DNA from: Palsa-360 sp963719875
Lineage (GTDB): Bacteria; Acidobacteriota; Terriglobia; Acidiferrales; UBA7541
Reading direction: 5' to 3'
Assembly (NCBI GenBank): GCA_963719875.1
Contig: CAVRDJ010000002.1
Location: 186,001 to 250,000 of the forward strand
Length of the DNA: 64,000 nucleotides
The first letter of the stretch is position 1, and each line of letters begins with the position of its first letter. The position numbers and the translations under genes were made by a program. Below the pieces are notes generated by a model. It was not told the origin of the DNA and searched no databases. It saw only the letters and a list, made by a program, of their open reading frames with translations. Positions 16,119 through 24,585 of this stretch are shown here, piece after piece.

Positions 16119-16790
16119 ATGAACGACACGGATAAAAAGTGGGGAGCCACAAAGGCGCATCGTGGATTTTCTCTGGTCGAGCTGATGGTGGTCATGGCGA
16201 TCCTGACGATTGTAATCAGCGTCTTGACGGAGGGCATTATACAAATCCAGAAGAGGAGCGCGAGCGAGGTTGCCAAGGTGGGAACCGCTCAGGAAACACG
16301 GCAATTCATGGACCAGATCCTGCGAGATTTGCGGCAATGCGGTTTCCCGAGCCTGGCGATGTTCGATTCCTCGTTCACCCCGACGCCGACGATCAGTTCG
16401 ACCTATGTTGCGGCTGGCTTGATCAGTTTTTCCTCGTCGGCGATTCATTTTGAGGGAGACGTGGACGGCAGCGGAGTGAGTGAAGTCTACATTCAGGCCG
16501 TGGTGCCCGCGAGCGGAACTTGCCCGTGCACTGTGCAGCGCGGGACAGTCTTGAAATCCGTAGGAGGCACGCCGGCCTATTACACGGAGCTCGACAACGT
16601 GATGAGCCAGAATGTGTTCACGGCGTACAAGTATGATGGCACAGCATACAACTCCAGCACGGACGCTCTCTCCAGCATCAAGAATATCGGCGTCACGTTG
16701 TACGTCCAAAACCTGCAGCCCGATTCGAATGTTTCCTCGACCACCTACCCCACCACAACCATGGTATCGGAAGCGAGAATCAACAATTAA
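16119..16790 (+). CDS. Minor pilin, PilW type
   Basis: This 223-residue prepilin has peptidase site AHRG|FSLVELMVVMAILTIVISV, with Glu at +5. It is followed by the long N-terminal helix and a stretch rich in charged residues (QKRSASEVAKVGTAQETRQF) typical of PilW/GspJ-like minor pilins. The order FimT-PilV-PilW-PilX in this operon supports the type. AGGTGAGG lies 9 nt before the ATG. The 79-bp gap after the PilV-type gene has no terminator, so co-transcription is likely. It probably acts at the tip or initiation complex of a type IV pilus or type II secretion pseudopilus. Confidence 0.85.
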   Translation: MNDTDKKWGATKAHRGFSLVELMVVMAILTIVISVLTEGIIQIQKRSASEVAKVGTAQETRQFMDQILRDLRQCGFPSLAMFDSSFTPTPTISSTYVAAGLISFSSSAIHFEGDVDGSGVSEVYIQAVVPASGTCPCTVQRGTVLKSVGGTPAYYTELDNVMSQNVFTAYKYDGTAYNSSTDALSSIKNIGVTLYVQNLQPDSNVSSTTYPTTTMVSEARINN

Positions 16791-16836
16791 CGTGGGCAGC
16801 CAACATGCGGGAATTTTCCGCGTAAAGGAAATCCAC

Positions 16837-18594
16837 ATGACGAGTCCAATGAAAATAATCAGCCAGTCAAAAAATACGGAACACGGAATTGCGCTGTTAT
16901 TCTGCCTGATCGCACTGCTGCTTCTGACGGCGATCACCGCCTCGATGATCATGATGTCCGGGACGGATACCACCGTCAACGCCAATTACCGGTCGGAAGA
17001 AATCGCCTTTTTCGCGGCCAAAGCGGGCATCTACGAGGCCCTCGACCGGATGCAGCAGTCCAATGCGAGTAGCATTGCGGCTCAGATTCCCACGGCCATC
17101 CCCTCCGCAGCGGGCGGCGTGCTGTACCTGATCAACTCGGGCAGCTCACTCACCGTCCAACCATGGACCTCGACGAATCCGTACGTGGACGACGAACTCT
17201 GCCACGAGGGATTCTCAATTGCTGGAATGTCGAGCGTCCCCGCCGATGTTCCGTGCTCGACGGTGCCCGCCAGTGGCACGTGGTATACAACGGTGAACAG
17301 TAATTACCCTTGGAGCGGCACCAAAGCGGCCTTACCCTACGAGTGGGTAAGGATTAATTGGAAGCAGAACTCGTCAGAGACTTATATTAAAGGAACAGGA
17401 GCCTTAGCGGCAGCCGCCACCTACTCGGTCAACTCCTCGCAAGCTGCTTCCACTCCCGCCTGCTGGAACGGCGCGTCGGAGGTCCTCCTAAGCACGCCCA
17501 CGGGCGTCACACCCGCCTACACAAGCTGCGAACAGTATCAGACCTGCGCAGCGTCAAACCCCGTCATTACCACGCCCGTGTACTTGATCACCGCGCTTTC
17601 CGTAACGTCCAATGGGTCGCGGCAAATGGTCCAGGCGGAAGCTGCCCTGAATCCTCCAAGCATTTCTGTGTCCCCTTGCGGGATCAGCGATCCCTATGGG
17701 TTTTTCGCTTATGGAAACGCTTGCGTCAGCGGTGCGGGTGCTCCCTTTGACATCGGAGGAAACGCCTCCATAGATGGGTATATCAGCACGGGCGGTGGAA
17801 CATACGCGTCGACCCACAGCACAGCTCTTGGAAGCATGGGCTCGAACGGTAGCGTCTACGCTCACGGGACTTCTACAAATGTTGGGGGAAAGGTGTATGT
17901 TCAACATCCGGGTCCCGCTGGCGGGTCGCATCCCTATACGGGAGCTTGTCCAACTTTTGATTTTTCCGTAAGCGGCAATCCCAGCTACGGCTCAGTTCTG
18001 CCTTCAGCGCCATTGACTCCTCCAGCAGTCAATATCCCGGCTAACTCGTCGACCACTGACCTGAACATTTCGGGCGATACTACTCTTGTCCCTGGTACCT
18101 TTTACCGCAACGTGTCGGTATCAGGAAACGGAACCACGCTGACCTTGACGGCCCCGGGAACTTATAACTTCAATAGCTTGTCCGTCGCGGTCCATTCAAT
18201 CTTAGCCATCAGCCCGGCAAATAAAACCGTCACGATAAATATTACAGGCGCCAGCAGTAGCACGCCCATTAACTTTGACTCGCACGCCACCGTTAATAAT
18301 GGCGGGGGGATCGCGGCGAATTTGCAATTCAACTACCCCGGATCGGGAACCGTAAACATGGTGGGCGGTCCTTCCGCCTACGCTGTTGTGAACGCTCCAT
18401 ACGCCGCAGTGGTGATGCACGGCGGCTCCGATTTCTACGGCACCATCATGGCGAATACTTTCGACGACTCCGGTGGAGTAAATCTTCACTTTGACTCAGC
18501 TGATACCACTATTTCCGGAGCCACTGCAGCCACGGCCACGGCTAATGCGACCGGCTCCTACAACACGCTGGCTTTCCGGTCAGTGCCTTATTAA
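16837..18594 (+). CDS. PilX-type pilus assembly protein with large C-terminal domain
   Basis: This 585-residue protein has at residues 17-60 the PilX N-terminal signature: GIALLFCLIALLLLTAITAS, then the conserved R/E-rich helix with NYRSEEIAFFAAKAGIYEAL. It lacks a classic prepilin cleavage motif, as PilX-like proteins often do. The C-terminal ~250 residues hold glycine- and serine-rich repeats (GGNASIDGYISTGGG, NGSVYAHGTSTNVGG) that suggest a beta-helix or adhesin-like fold. It is far longer than typical PilX (~150-200). The ATG at 16837 follows AAAGGAAA. It ends the minor-pilin operon. Likely role: assembly or tip adhesin of the pilus; the large domain's function is unknown. Confidence 0.82.
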   Translation: MTSPMKIISQSKNTEHGIALLFCLIALLLLTAITASMIMMSGTDTTVNANYRSEEIAFFAAKAGIYEALDRMQQSNASSIAAQIPTAIPSAAGGVLYLINSGSSLTVQPWTSTNPYVDDELCHEGFSIAGMSSVPADVPCSTVPASGTWYTTVNSNYPWSGTKAALPYEWVRINWKQNSSETYIKGTGALAAAATYSVNSSQAASTPACWNGASEVLLSTPTGVTPAYTSCEQYQTCAASNPVITTPVYLITALSVTSNGSRQMVQAEAALNPPSISVSPCGISDPYGFFAYGNACVSGAGAPFDIGGNASIDGYISTGGGTYASTHSTALGSMGSNGSVYAHGTSTNVGGKVYVQHPGPAGGSHPYTGACPTFDFSVSGNPSYGSVLPSAPLTPPAVNIPANSSTTDLNISGDTTLVPGTFYRNVSVSGNGTTLTLTAPGTYNFNSLSVAVHSILAISPANKTVTINITGASSSTPINFDSHATVNNGGGIAANLQFNYPGSGTVNMVGGPSAYAVVNAPYAAVVMHGGSDFYGTIMANTFDDSGGVNLHFDSADTTISGATAATATANATGSYNTLAFRSVPY

Positions 18595-18935
18595 CCTCGA
18601 TAATTTAGGGTTTGCGTTTGAAAAGAAAGATCGGAAGTAGGCTCTGAGAGGATGTGAGTTTTTTGATTTTCCGCATGCGACTAGAAGCTTCCTCCAGGAA
18701 GGAACTCCATCTCATCCAAACGGGCAACGAAATCGCGCATGAAAATTGTAAAATTGTTCCCTGGGTCCAGCCGCTTCTGCTCACAGAAATTTTATCTGGG
18801 ACTGAGCCACAGTTTCGACAGTCGCGATTTCTCACAGAAAGGGCGCGGAGATGTGGCGCCCCCTGTTGCTGCTTCCCAAGGGACAGCGAATCTTGTACCT
18901 GCCGCGGTGGCGGCGTAAGATGAGGCCCTCAAGCC
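18595..18935. other. Intergenic region after pilin operon
   Basis: About 340 bp between the PilX-type gene and the amidase. A small hairpin TTCCTCCAGGAA is present near 18690. No gene, strong terminator or promoter is recognised. Confidence 0.35.
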
Positions 18936-20276
18936 ATGAAGTACACAAGACGCGAATTCTTCAGAACCACCGCAGTGGTTGGCGCAGCCGCAGGCATTTC
19001 GGGAATTGCGGCGTTGCCGTCGTGCCTCGCGGTTGCTGTAGAATCGCCTCGCATGGAGACGTTCACCGAATGGCTGCAGGCAGATCGTGCTACTCGAAAA
19101 CGTGGATTAGAGTTCTGCCTGCAACGCATCCGGGAACTCGATCCCTCGATTCATGCGTGGGTCCAGGTGCAGCCCGAACGGCCCACGGCGGACGGACCGC
19201 TTTCCGAAATCCCGTTTGGTGCCAAAGACATCATTGAGACGCAGGGCATGTCGACCGAGTACGGGTCGCCGCTTTACAAAGGCCGCCTTGGCTCGGCGGA
19301 CGCCGCGATCATTCGGGAGATGCGCAGCCGCGGGGCGATCCTCCTCGGCAAAACGGTGACCACTGCTTTCGCGTACCGGACCGCGGGGCCCACTCGGAAT
19401 CCGCGGAACCTCGAGCACACTCCAGGCGGCAGCTCGAGCGGTTCCGCAGCGGCGGTCGCCGCGGGCATGGTGCCTTTCACTATCGGCGAACAAACACAAG
19501 GCTCAATGATCCGGCCTGCTTCTTTTTGCGGCGTTACCGGATTCAAGCCGACGCACGACCTTCTTCCGACCGAGGGAATGCTACCCTTCGCCAAGAGCCT
19601 GGACACTCTGGGTCTTTACACGCACACCCCGGCGGACATGCTTGCGCTCTGGAAAGCGCTGGGACACACGGCAGGCGGCGAAGAGCAATTTGTATTCGGA
19701 GCCCCCGAACCGATCCCGGAATGTGAGCCGGAAATGGCGAACGCATTCCGGGAGGCGTTGTCGCTCTTGCGCCGTTCGGGCTTGAATATCAAGACAGTTG
19801 ATATTTCAGACTTGCTCAAAAAGCTCACCGATATAAGCCGCCTGGTGATGTTCTATGAGGGCGCCCGATTCCACGAGGCGCGCTGGAGGGAGTTTGGGGA
19901 CCGGCTGGACCAACCGCTGGCGGACCTGATTCGCGAGGGTCTGAAGATCCCCGCCGCACGGTATGACGAGGCCAAGCGATTCCTCGCGGATAGCAGGGCA
20001 CGAATGGCGGAGATCTTCAAGGCTACTCCTGTGATTCTCACGCCCGCCGCAGCTGGACCCGCGCCCTTGGGCTTATCCAACACCGGCGATCCTAGAATGA
20101 ACGCGCCCTGGACGGCGTTAGGAACGCCAGCCGTGTCCATTCCGATGCCTGTTGCGGCTGGACTTCCCCTCGGATTGCAGCTGACTGCCGACCTCGGGCA
20201 GGATTCGAGAGTCCTTCAAGCGGCGCTTCTGCTACAACAACGTTTTAATGCAGGACCCAAGATACCGCCGGCGTGA
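18936..20276 (+). CDS. Tat-exported amidase-signature enzyme
   Basis: This 446-residue protein belongs to the amidase-signature family, which hydrolyses carboxylic amides through a Ser-cisSer-Lys triad. The triad fits K97 (FGAKDII), cis-S166 (TPGGSSSGS) and nucleophile S190 (TQGSMIRPAS). The spacings of 69 and 24 residues equal those of malonamidase E2. The N-terminus TRREFFRTTAVVGAAAG is a twin-arginine signal, so the enzyme is likely exported folded to the periplasm. The usual TDTGGSIR motif is altered to EQTQGSMIR. The substrate is unknown; an aryl or aliphatic amide is plausible. It stands alone in its transcription unit. Confidence 0.9.
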   Translation: MKYTRREFFRTTAVVGAAAGISGIAALPSCLAVAVESPRMETFTEWLQADRATRKRGLEFCLQRIRELDPSIHAWVQVQPERPTADGPLSEIPFGAKDIIETQGMSTEYGSPLYKGRLGSADAAIIREMRSRGAILLGKTVTTAFAYRTAGPTRNPRNLEHTPGGSSSGSAAAVAAGMVPFTIGEQTQGSMIRPASFCGVTGFKPTHDLLPTEGMLPFAKSLDTLGLYTHTPADMLALWKALGHTAGGEEQFVFGAPEPIPECEPEMANAFREALSLLRRSGLNIKTVDISDLLKKLTDISRLVMFYEGARFHEARWREFGDRLDQPLADLIREGLKIPAARYDEAKRFLADSRARMAEIFKATPVILTPAAAGPAPLGLSNTGDPRMNAPWTALGTPAVSIPMPVAAGLPLGLQLTADLGQDSRVLQAALLLQQRFNAGPKIPPA

Positions 20277-20575
20277 GGACATTTAACTTTCGAAACCTGT
20301 GCTGCGAGGGCCAAGGCAACCAGGTGGTGTTACGCATGTCCGGCGAATTTTTATAAGTGATTCAACACTCGGTTGAAAACCACCACCCGCTGCGCGAAAA
20401 CCACCAATAGCCTCGCATTTCAGGCGATCCTCAGATGGCCGGTAGTAACCATATCTTATTGATAAGAAGTTACTTATTGCAAAGTAAAGCCGTGGACTTA
20501 AATTTGGCAACGGCCATGCTCAACTTATAGTCGACTGCGTTGAATTTGCAAAGCTGATTGGAAAGGAGACGAACG
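20277..20575. other. Intergenic region with paired GAAAACCACC motif
   Basis: This ~300-bp gap precedes the PEGA protein. GAAAACCACC occurs at 20375-20384 and again at 20396-20405, a 21-nt phase or two helical turns, as regulator sites or transposase-binding repeats often are. A palindromic CTTATTGATAAG lies near 20455. No gene is supported. Confidence 0.4.
20477..20504 (+). promoter_or_regulatory. Possible sigma-70 promoter of PEGA gene
   Basis: TTGCAA (20477-20482) and TAAATT (20499-20504) are separated by 16 bp and lie about 70 bp before the gene start. The match is moderate, and no other evidence supports it. Confidence 0.3.
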
Positions 20576-20965
20576 ATGACTCGATTTTGGAAATATTCCG
20601 CAATGATTCTCCTGGCGCTGGCGATTTTTGTGCCTGTGGCGTCGGCTCGTCCTCGTGTATTCATTGGCGGTTACTTCGGCCCCGGGTTCTACGGACCGGC
20701 GTATTACGGCTGGTATGGCCCGGCCTACGTCGCGCCATACGGCGTCTGGCAGGCTCCGTACGAGGGCAAGGTCAAGATTGAAACCAAGATGAAGGACGCG
20801 AGCGTGTATGTCGACGGCGGCTACGCAGGAACAGTTGGGCAGCTGAAAACTTTTCCGTTGCGGCCCGGCACGCACAACATCGAGCTTCGTGACCCGTCCG
20901 GCCAGACGATTTTGCAGGAAAAGATCGATGTGCTTGCCGGCAAAACGACCAAGCTTGCTGCCTAA
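20576..20965 (+). CDS. Small secreted PEGA-domain protein
   Basis: This 129-residue protein has a signal peptide (MTRFWKYSAMILLALAIFVP). It continues into a tyrosine/glycine-rich linker with repeated YGP/YYG (GPGFYGPAYYGWYGPAYVAP) and a C-terminal PEGA domain (VYVDGGYAGTVGQLKTFPLR, then PGTHNIELRDPSG). PEGA domains are ~70-residue beta folds found on surface or periplasmic proteins, and probably bind other proteins or polysaccharide. The ATG is preceded by GGAAAGGAG at good spacing. A GC-rich hairpin follows the gene. The PEGA assignment is firm; the role is unknown. Confidence 0.85.
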   Translation: MTRFWKYSAMILLALAIFVPVASARPRVFIGGYFGPGFYGPAYYGWYGPAYVAPYGVWQAPYEGKVKIETKMKDASVYVDGGYAGTVGQLKTFPLRPGTHNIELRDPSGQTILQEKIDVLAGKTTKLAA

Positions 20966-20996
20966 TTGCGCGGGATGACGCGCGAGTACTGGACGA

Positions 20997-21026
20997 AAGG
21001 CCGGATCGCTTGAGCGGTCCGGCCTT
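20997..21026 (+). terminator. Hairpin terminator after PEGA gene
   Basis: AAGGCCGGA pairs with TCCGGCCTT around a 12-nt inner section that itself pairs partly (TCGC/GCGG). It begins 31 bp after the stop. Only a weak T-run follows, so termination may be partial. Confidence 0.6.
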
Positions 21027-21145
21027 CGCTGATTTGGCGCAACCGCGAATTATGAATGATTGGGCTGAAAGGGCCCATACAACTAATCACCCTAAACAGT
21101 GTTCTTATTAGTGTCCAGCCCGGGGAGCCAGAAGTGCGGGCGAAG

Positions 21146-22498
21146 ATGAAATGGCCAAGACTCGGTGTTCTACTTTTTTTCTTGTTGGCCGGGTTCACGC
21201 CGCTGGCGCATGCAAATGCTACTGTTCTTCTCGAAGAGCCCTATAGTTACGATGGCGCCCTTGCCGGGACAGGCCACACCGCAGTTTACCTGACGCGGGT
21301 CTGCGCCGCGACTCCCGTCACCCTGCGGCGCTGCAACCCCGGAGAACACGGCGTAGTCATCAGCCGATACACGCGAATCGCGGATTACGACTGGATCGCC
21401 ATTCCGCTCGTTCCGTACCTGTATGCCGTCGAAAACCCGGAAGATATTCCTCTCTACGCGAACCCCAAGCTTGTGGCCTTCCTTCGCGATCAATACCGCC
21501 GCGCCCATTTGGAAGACTTCGCACCGGATGCTCCGGGGGGCGAAATTCCCAAGGGAGACTGGTACGAACTCGTTGGTTCGTCTTACGACCGCACGAATTA
21601 TGGCTTCGAGATCGAAACCACCCTGGAGCAAGATGATGCCTTGATCGCTTGGCTCAATTCCCGGCCGAACCGCGCGACCTACCAATTCGTCTCCCGCAAT
21701 TGCGCGGACTTCGTGCGTGAAGTCCTCGATTTTTATTACCCGAAATCAGTTTCGCGCGGCGCCATCGCTGACCTCTTCGTCAGCACACCGAAACATGCGG
21801 CCAAGTCGCTCGTGAGGTACAGCAAGCGCCATCCGGATTTGGAATTCCAACAATTTGTAATTCCCCAGGTCCCCGGCAGCGTGAAGCGCAGCCGGCCGGT
21901 TCGCGGCCTCCTGGAGTCGGTCTTCCGGGCAAAGAAATACGCTGTGGTTCTTGCTGTGTTTCACCCTTTCCTTGCCGGAGCGGTGGTGTCCGCTGACTTG
22001 GTCGGCGACAAATTCAACTCCGCAAGGAATTCGTTGGTTTTTAGCCTGACCGGCGAGCCGTTAGCCCCGCCGACAAATGCGGAGAGGCGTACTTACCTGA
22101 GGGAATTACGGACCGTGGCAGCCGGAAACGCGGATAGCGACCGAAGCGCCGACGGAATCACGTGGCGAAAATTCGTGGAGAAGTCAGAACCGGAATTTGA
22201 CGCGGCAGGACAACCAGTTCTGCAAGCTCCCGAGGAGAACAATCCCATGGAACTGGGTGTTACACGGAGAGGTCTACAAAGCGAAGACGCTCCCTGGGAA
22301 CTCCAGAGGGGGCTCGTGGTTTCTCGCTTGAAACAATCCCTGGAACAAAGCCGCGCTCCCAGAATTTCGAGCAACGAATTGCGCGAGGATTGGAAGCTGT
22401 TGGAAAAAATCGACCACGCCGGGCAAGAGAAACTTTCCCAGAAGTTAGATCAGGGGAATCAGGCCGTAAATCAAAGAACGGACCGGACTTCCGACTGA
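21146..22498 (+). CDS. Secreted/envelope protein of unknown function with His and Asn-Cys motif
   Basis: This 450-residue protein has a signal peptide (GVLLFFLLAGFTPLAHA). It reads ...GTGHTAVYL near the N-terminus (H44) and later FVSRNCADFVREVLDFYYP (C186). The histidine plus N-C-A-D-F arrangement recalls circularly permuted papain/NlpC-like or DUF4105-like folds, so a thiol hydrolase of lipids or peptides is possible but unproven. A hydrophobic segment (VVLAVFHPFLAGAVV) near residue 260-275 could anchor the C-terminal half. The final ~120 residues are charged and helical. I chose the ATG at 21146 because the signal peptide starts there; an in-frame start at 21056 adds an unlikely tail. I do not recognise a named family with confidence. 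Confidence 0.7.
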   Translation: MKWPRLGVLLFFLLAGFTPLAHANATVLLEEPYSYDGALAGTGHTAVYLTRVCAATPVTLRRCNPGEHGVVISRYTRIADYDWIAIPLVPYLYAVENPEDIPLYANPKLVAFLRDQYRRAHLEDFAPDAPGGEIPKGDWYELVGSSYDRTNYGFEIETTLEQDDALIAWLNSRPNRATYQFVSRNCADFVREVLDFYYPKSVSRGAIADLFVSTPKHAAKSLVRYSKRHPDLEFQQFVIPQVPGSVKRSRPVRGLLESVFRAKKYAVVLAVFHPFLAGAVVSADLVGDKFNSARNSLVFSLTGEPLAPPTNAERRTYLRELRTVAAGNADSDRSADGITWRKFVEKSEPEFDAAGQPVLQAPEENNPMELGVTRRGLQSEDAPWELQRGLVVSRLKQSLEQSRAPRISSNELREDWKLLEKIDHAGQEKLSQKLDQGNQAVNQRTDRTSD

Positions 22499-22518
22499 CT
22501 CGCCCCGGAGCGAGTGAT

Positions 22519-22548
22519 GGAACCTTGCAAGGTTCCACTGGCTTTTTG
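22519..22548 (+). terminator. Rho-independent terminator
   Basis: A perfect 18-bp palindrome GGAACCTTGCAAGGTTCC (22519-22536) is followed by ACTGGCTTTTT. It starts 20 bp after the stop of the upstream gene and separates it from the ABC operon. Confidence 0.75.
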
Positions 22549-22828
22549 CTTCCCTTTGTTTGGAGTCGTGCGTCTGAATACGTTGAGTAGAGGTGTGAGC
22601 AGCGTTGCACGCGTGCCGCGCCCGGCGCGGATAAATATGCTGGCGCTTCTTCCGGAACCATAGGACACTCTGTCGTGCCGTGGGCTTAGGCCTATGCTCA
22701 AAATTTGCTCCGTAATGTTGAGGATTGACATGGGGCCGGCAAGATTCTTAAGATTGTTCTCCGCAATGTAAATCTGCGGCTTGGGAACCATTTTTGTATC
22801 GTATGCGTCTGTCTCAAAGAGAATCCTT

Positions 22829-23821
22829 ATGATTACAGTAAATGGACTTACGAAAAAGTACGCACACACGACCGCCGTGGATCAGATCTCGTTCCAAGTC
22901 CAGCGCGGCCAAATCGTCGGATTTCTCGGCCCCAACGGCGCCGGAAAAACGACGACGATGCGTATGCTCACCTGCTTCCTGACGCCTACGAGCGGCACGG
23001 CTACGGTGGCCGGTTTCGACATCCTGGAACAGCCCCTCGAAGTGAAGAAGCGCATCGGCTATCTTCCCGAGTTGCCCCCGGTTTATCCCGAGATGCGAAT
23101 CGCCGAGTACCTGTCGTTCGTCGGGCAGCTCAAGGGGCTGTCCGGATCGGACTTGCGCGCCCGAGTCGACTATGCCTGTGAGCGGTGCGCGATTGCGGAC
23201 GTTCGAAACAACATCATCGGGAAACTTTCCAAAGGTTACCGGCAGCGCGTCGGTCTCGCCCAGGCGATCATCCACAACCCGGACGTTTTAATTCTCGATG
23301 AGCCGACGGCGGGCCTCGATCCTAAGCAAATCAATGAGACGCGCGATCTGATCAAGAGTCTTGCGGGCGATCACACGATCATCTTGAGTACGCACATCCT
23401 CCCCGAAGTGAGCCAAACGTGCGAGCAGGTCATCATCATCAACAAGGGCAAGATCGTGGCGACCGATTCGGTGGGCAATCTGCAGCAGCGCGCGCGCTCC
23501 GGAGAATCCGTGGTGGTCGAAGTCGCCGGCCGCAACGGCAGCCTGGATCCCGCGGCGGTCCAGCGCAAGCTGGAGCAGATCGCCGGGGTGAGCCGCGTCA
23601 TCCCCAAGGCGGATGGGCAGAAGCGCATCCTTTTTGAAGTCGAAGCGACCAAGGACCGCGGCGTTCGGGGCGCGGTAGCTCGCGCCGTGGTCGAATCGGG
23701 TTGGGATTTGAACGAGCTTCGGCCCACCGCGCTGAGCCTGGAAGAAATCTTCCTCCAACTGACCGGATCGGAAGCGCCCGCGGAAATGGAAACCGTGGCC
23801 GCAGGGGGACAGAATCAATGA
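22829..23821 (+). CDS. ABC transporter ATP-binding protein, GldA-like
   Basis: This 330-residue ATPase has Walker A GPNGAGKT (34-41), signature LSKGYRQ (133-139), Walker B VLILDEP (153-159) and an H-loop in ILSTHIL. The LSKGYRQ variant and the ~100-residue C-terminal extension are typical of GldA/NatA-like ABC-2 ATPases. It would energise the permease encoded next, whose start overlaps this stop as ATGA. The operon continues with GldG-like and DUF4340 proteins. In gliding Bacteroidota this set is tied to motility; in other phyla the cargo is unknown. The ATG at 22829 is chosen because MITVNGLTKKY begins the ABC fold; the upstream frame is non-homologous. Confidence 0.93.
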   Translation: MITVNGLTKKYAHTTAVDQISFQVQRGQIVGFLGPNGAGKTTTMRMLTCFLTPTSGTATVAGFDILEQPLEVKKRIGYLPELPPVYPEMRIAEYLSFVGQLKGLSGSDLRARVDYACERCAIADVRNNIIGKLSKGYRQRVGLAQAIIHNPDVLILDEPTAGLDPKQINETRDLIKSLAGDHTIILSTHILPEVSQTCEQVIIINKGKIVATDSVGNLQQRARSGESVVVEVAGRNGSLDPAAVQRKLEQIAGVSRVIPKADGQKRILFEVEATKDRGVRGAVARAVVESGWDLNELRPTALSLEEIFLQLTGSEAPAEMETVAAGGQNQ

Positions 23822-24585
23822 GAAATATCTGGATCATTTGCCGGAAGGAACTGCGCAGCTATTTCGTTTCCCCGGTCGCCTACATTTTGCTGGTCATGTT
23901 CGCCGTCATTTTCGGTTTCTTCTTCTGGAATTCCGTGGGCTATTTCGTCAGCATGGCCATGCAAGCGACTCTGGAAGGCGAACAATTTCCGATGAACATC
24001 AACGAGCAGGTCGTGCGCCCGCTCCTTTCCAACCTCAACGTGATCGGGCTGTTTTTCATTCCCTTGATCACGATGCGCCTGTTTGCCGAGGAGAAGCGCA
24101 GCGGCACGATCGAACTGCTCACTACATCGCCGATCACCGACGCACAAGTGATCATCGGGAAATGGCTTTCCGCGGTAATCATGTACGCGTTGATGTTGTT
24201 CTCGACTGTCCTGGATATGCTGTTCCTGTTCCGCTACGGCAACCCCGATTGGAAGCCGCTGGCCATCGGGTACCTGGGCCTTCTGTTGCAGGCGGGCGGC
24301 TTGATCGCCATCGGGACGTTTATTTCCACGCTAACGCGGAACCAAATCATCGCCGGGGCCGTAACCTTCGGCGTTTGCCTGATGCTTTGGGTGCTGGGCT
24401 GGGTGAGCCAATACGAAAACGCCACCTGGGCGCAGGTGCTGTCCTACATGTGCGTGATTACGCATTTTGATTCGTTTGCCAAGGGTTTGCTGGATTCGAA
24501 AGACGTCATCTTTGACGTCACCGTAATTTTCCTGGGATTATTTTTTACAGCGCGCTCGATGGAATCGATGCGGTGGAGGTCGTAA
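23818..24585 (+). CDS. ABC-2 type permease, GldF-like
   Basis: This 255-residue membrane protein should have six transmembrane segments. An N-terminal cytosolic elbow (RNIWIICRKELRSYFVSPVA) is followed by the ABC-2 membrane core. The conserved EEKRSGTIELLTTSPIT segment after helix 2 is a strong ABC-2/GldF mark. Translation is coupled to the ATPase through the ATGA overlap, and the next gene starts immediately after the stop. It forms the membrane channel of the exporter, probably as a dimer. The substrate is unknown. Confidence 0.92.
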   Translation: MRNIWIICRKELRSYFVSPVAYILLVMFAVIFGFFFWNSVGYFVSMAMQATLEGEQFPMNINEQVVRPLLSNLNVIGLFFIPLITMRLFAEEKRSGTIELLTTSPITDAQVIIGKWLSAVIMYALMLFSTVLDMLFLFRYGNPDWKPLAIGYLGLLLQAGGLIAIGTFISTLTRNQIIAGAVTFGVCLMLWVLGWVSQYENATWAQVLSYMCVITHFDSFAKGLLDSKDVIFDVTVIFLGLFFTARSMESMRWRS

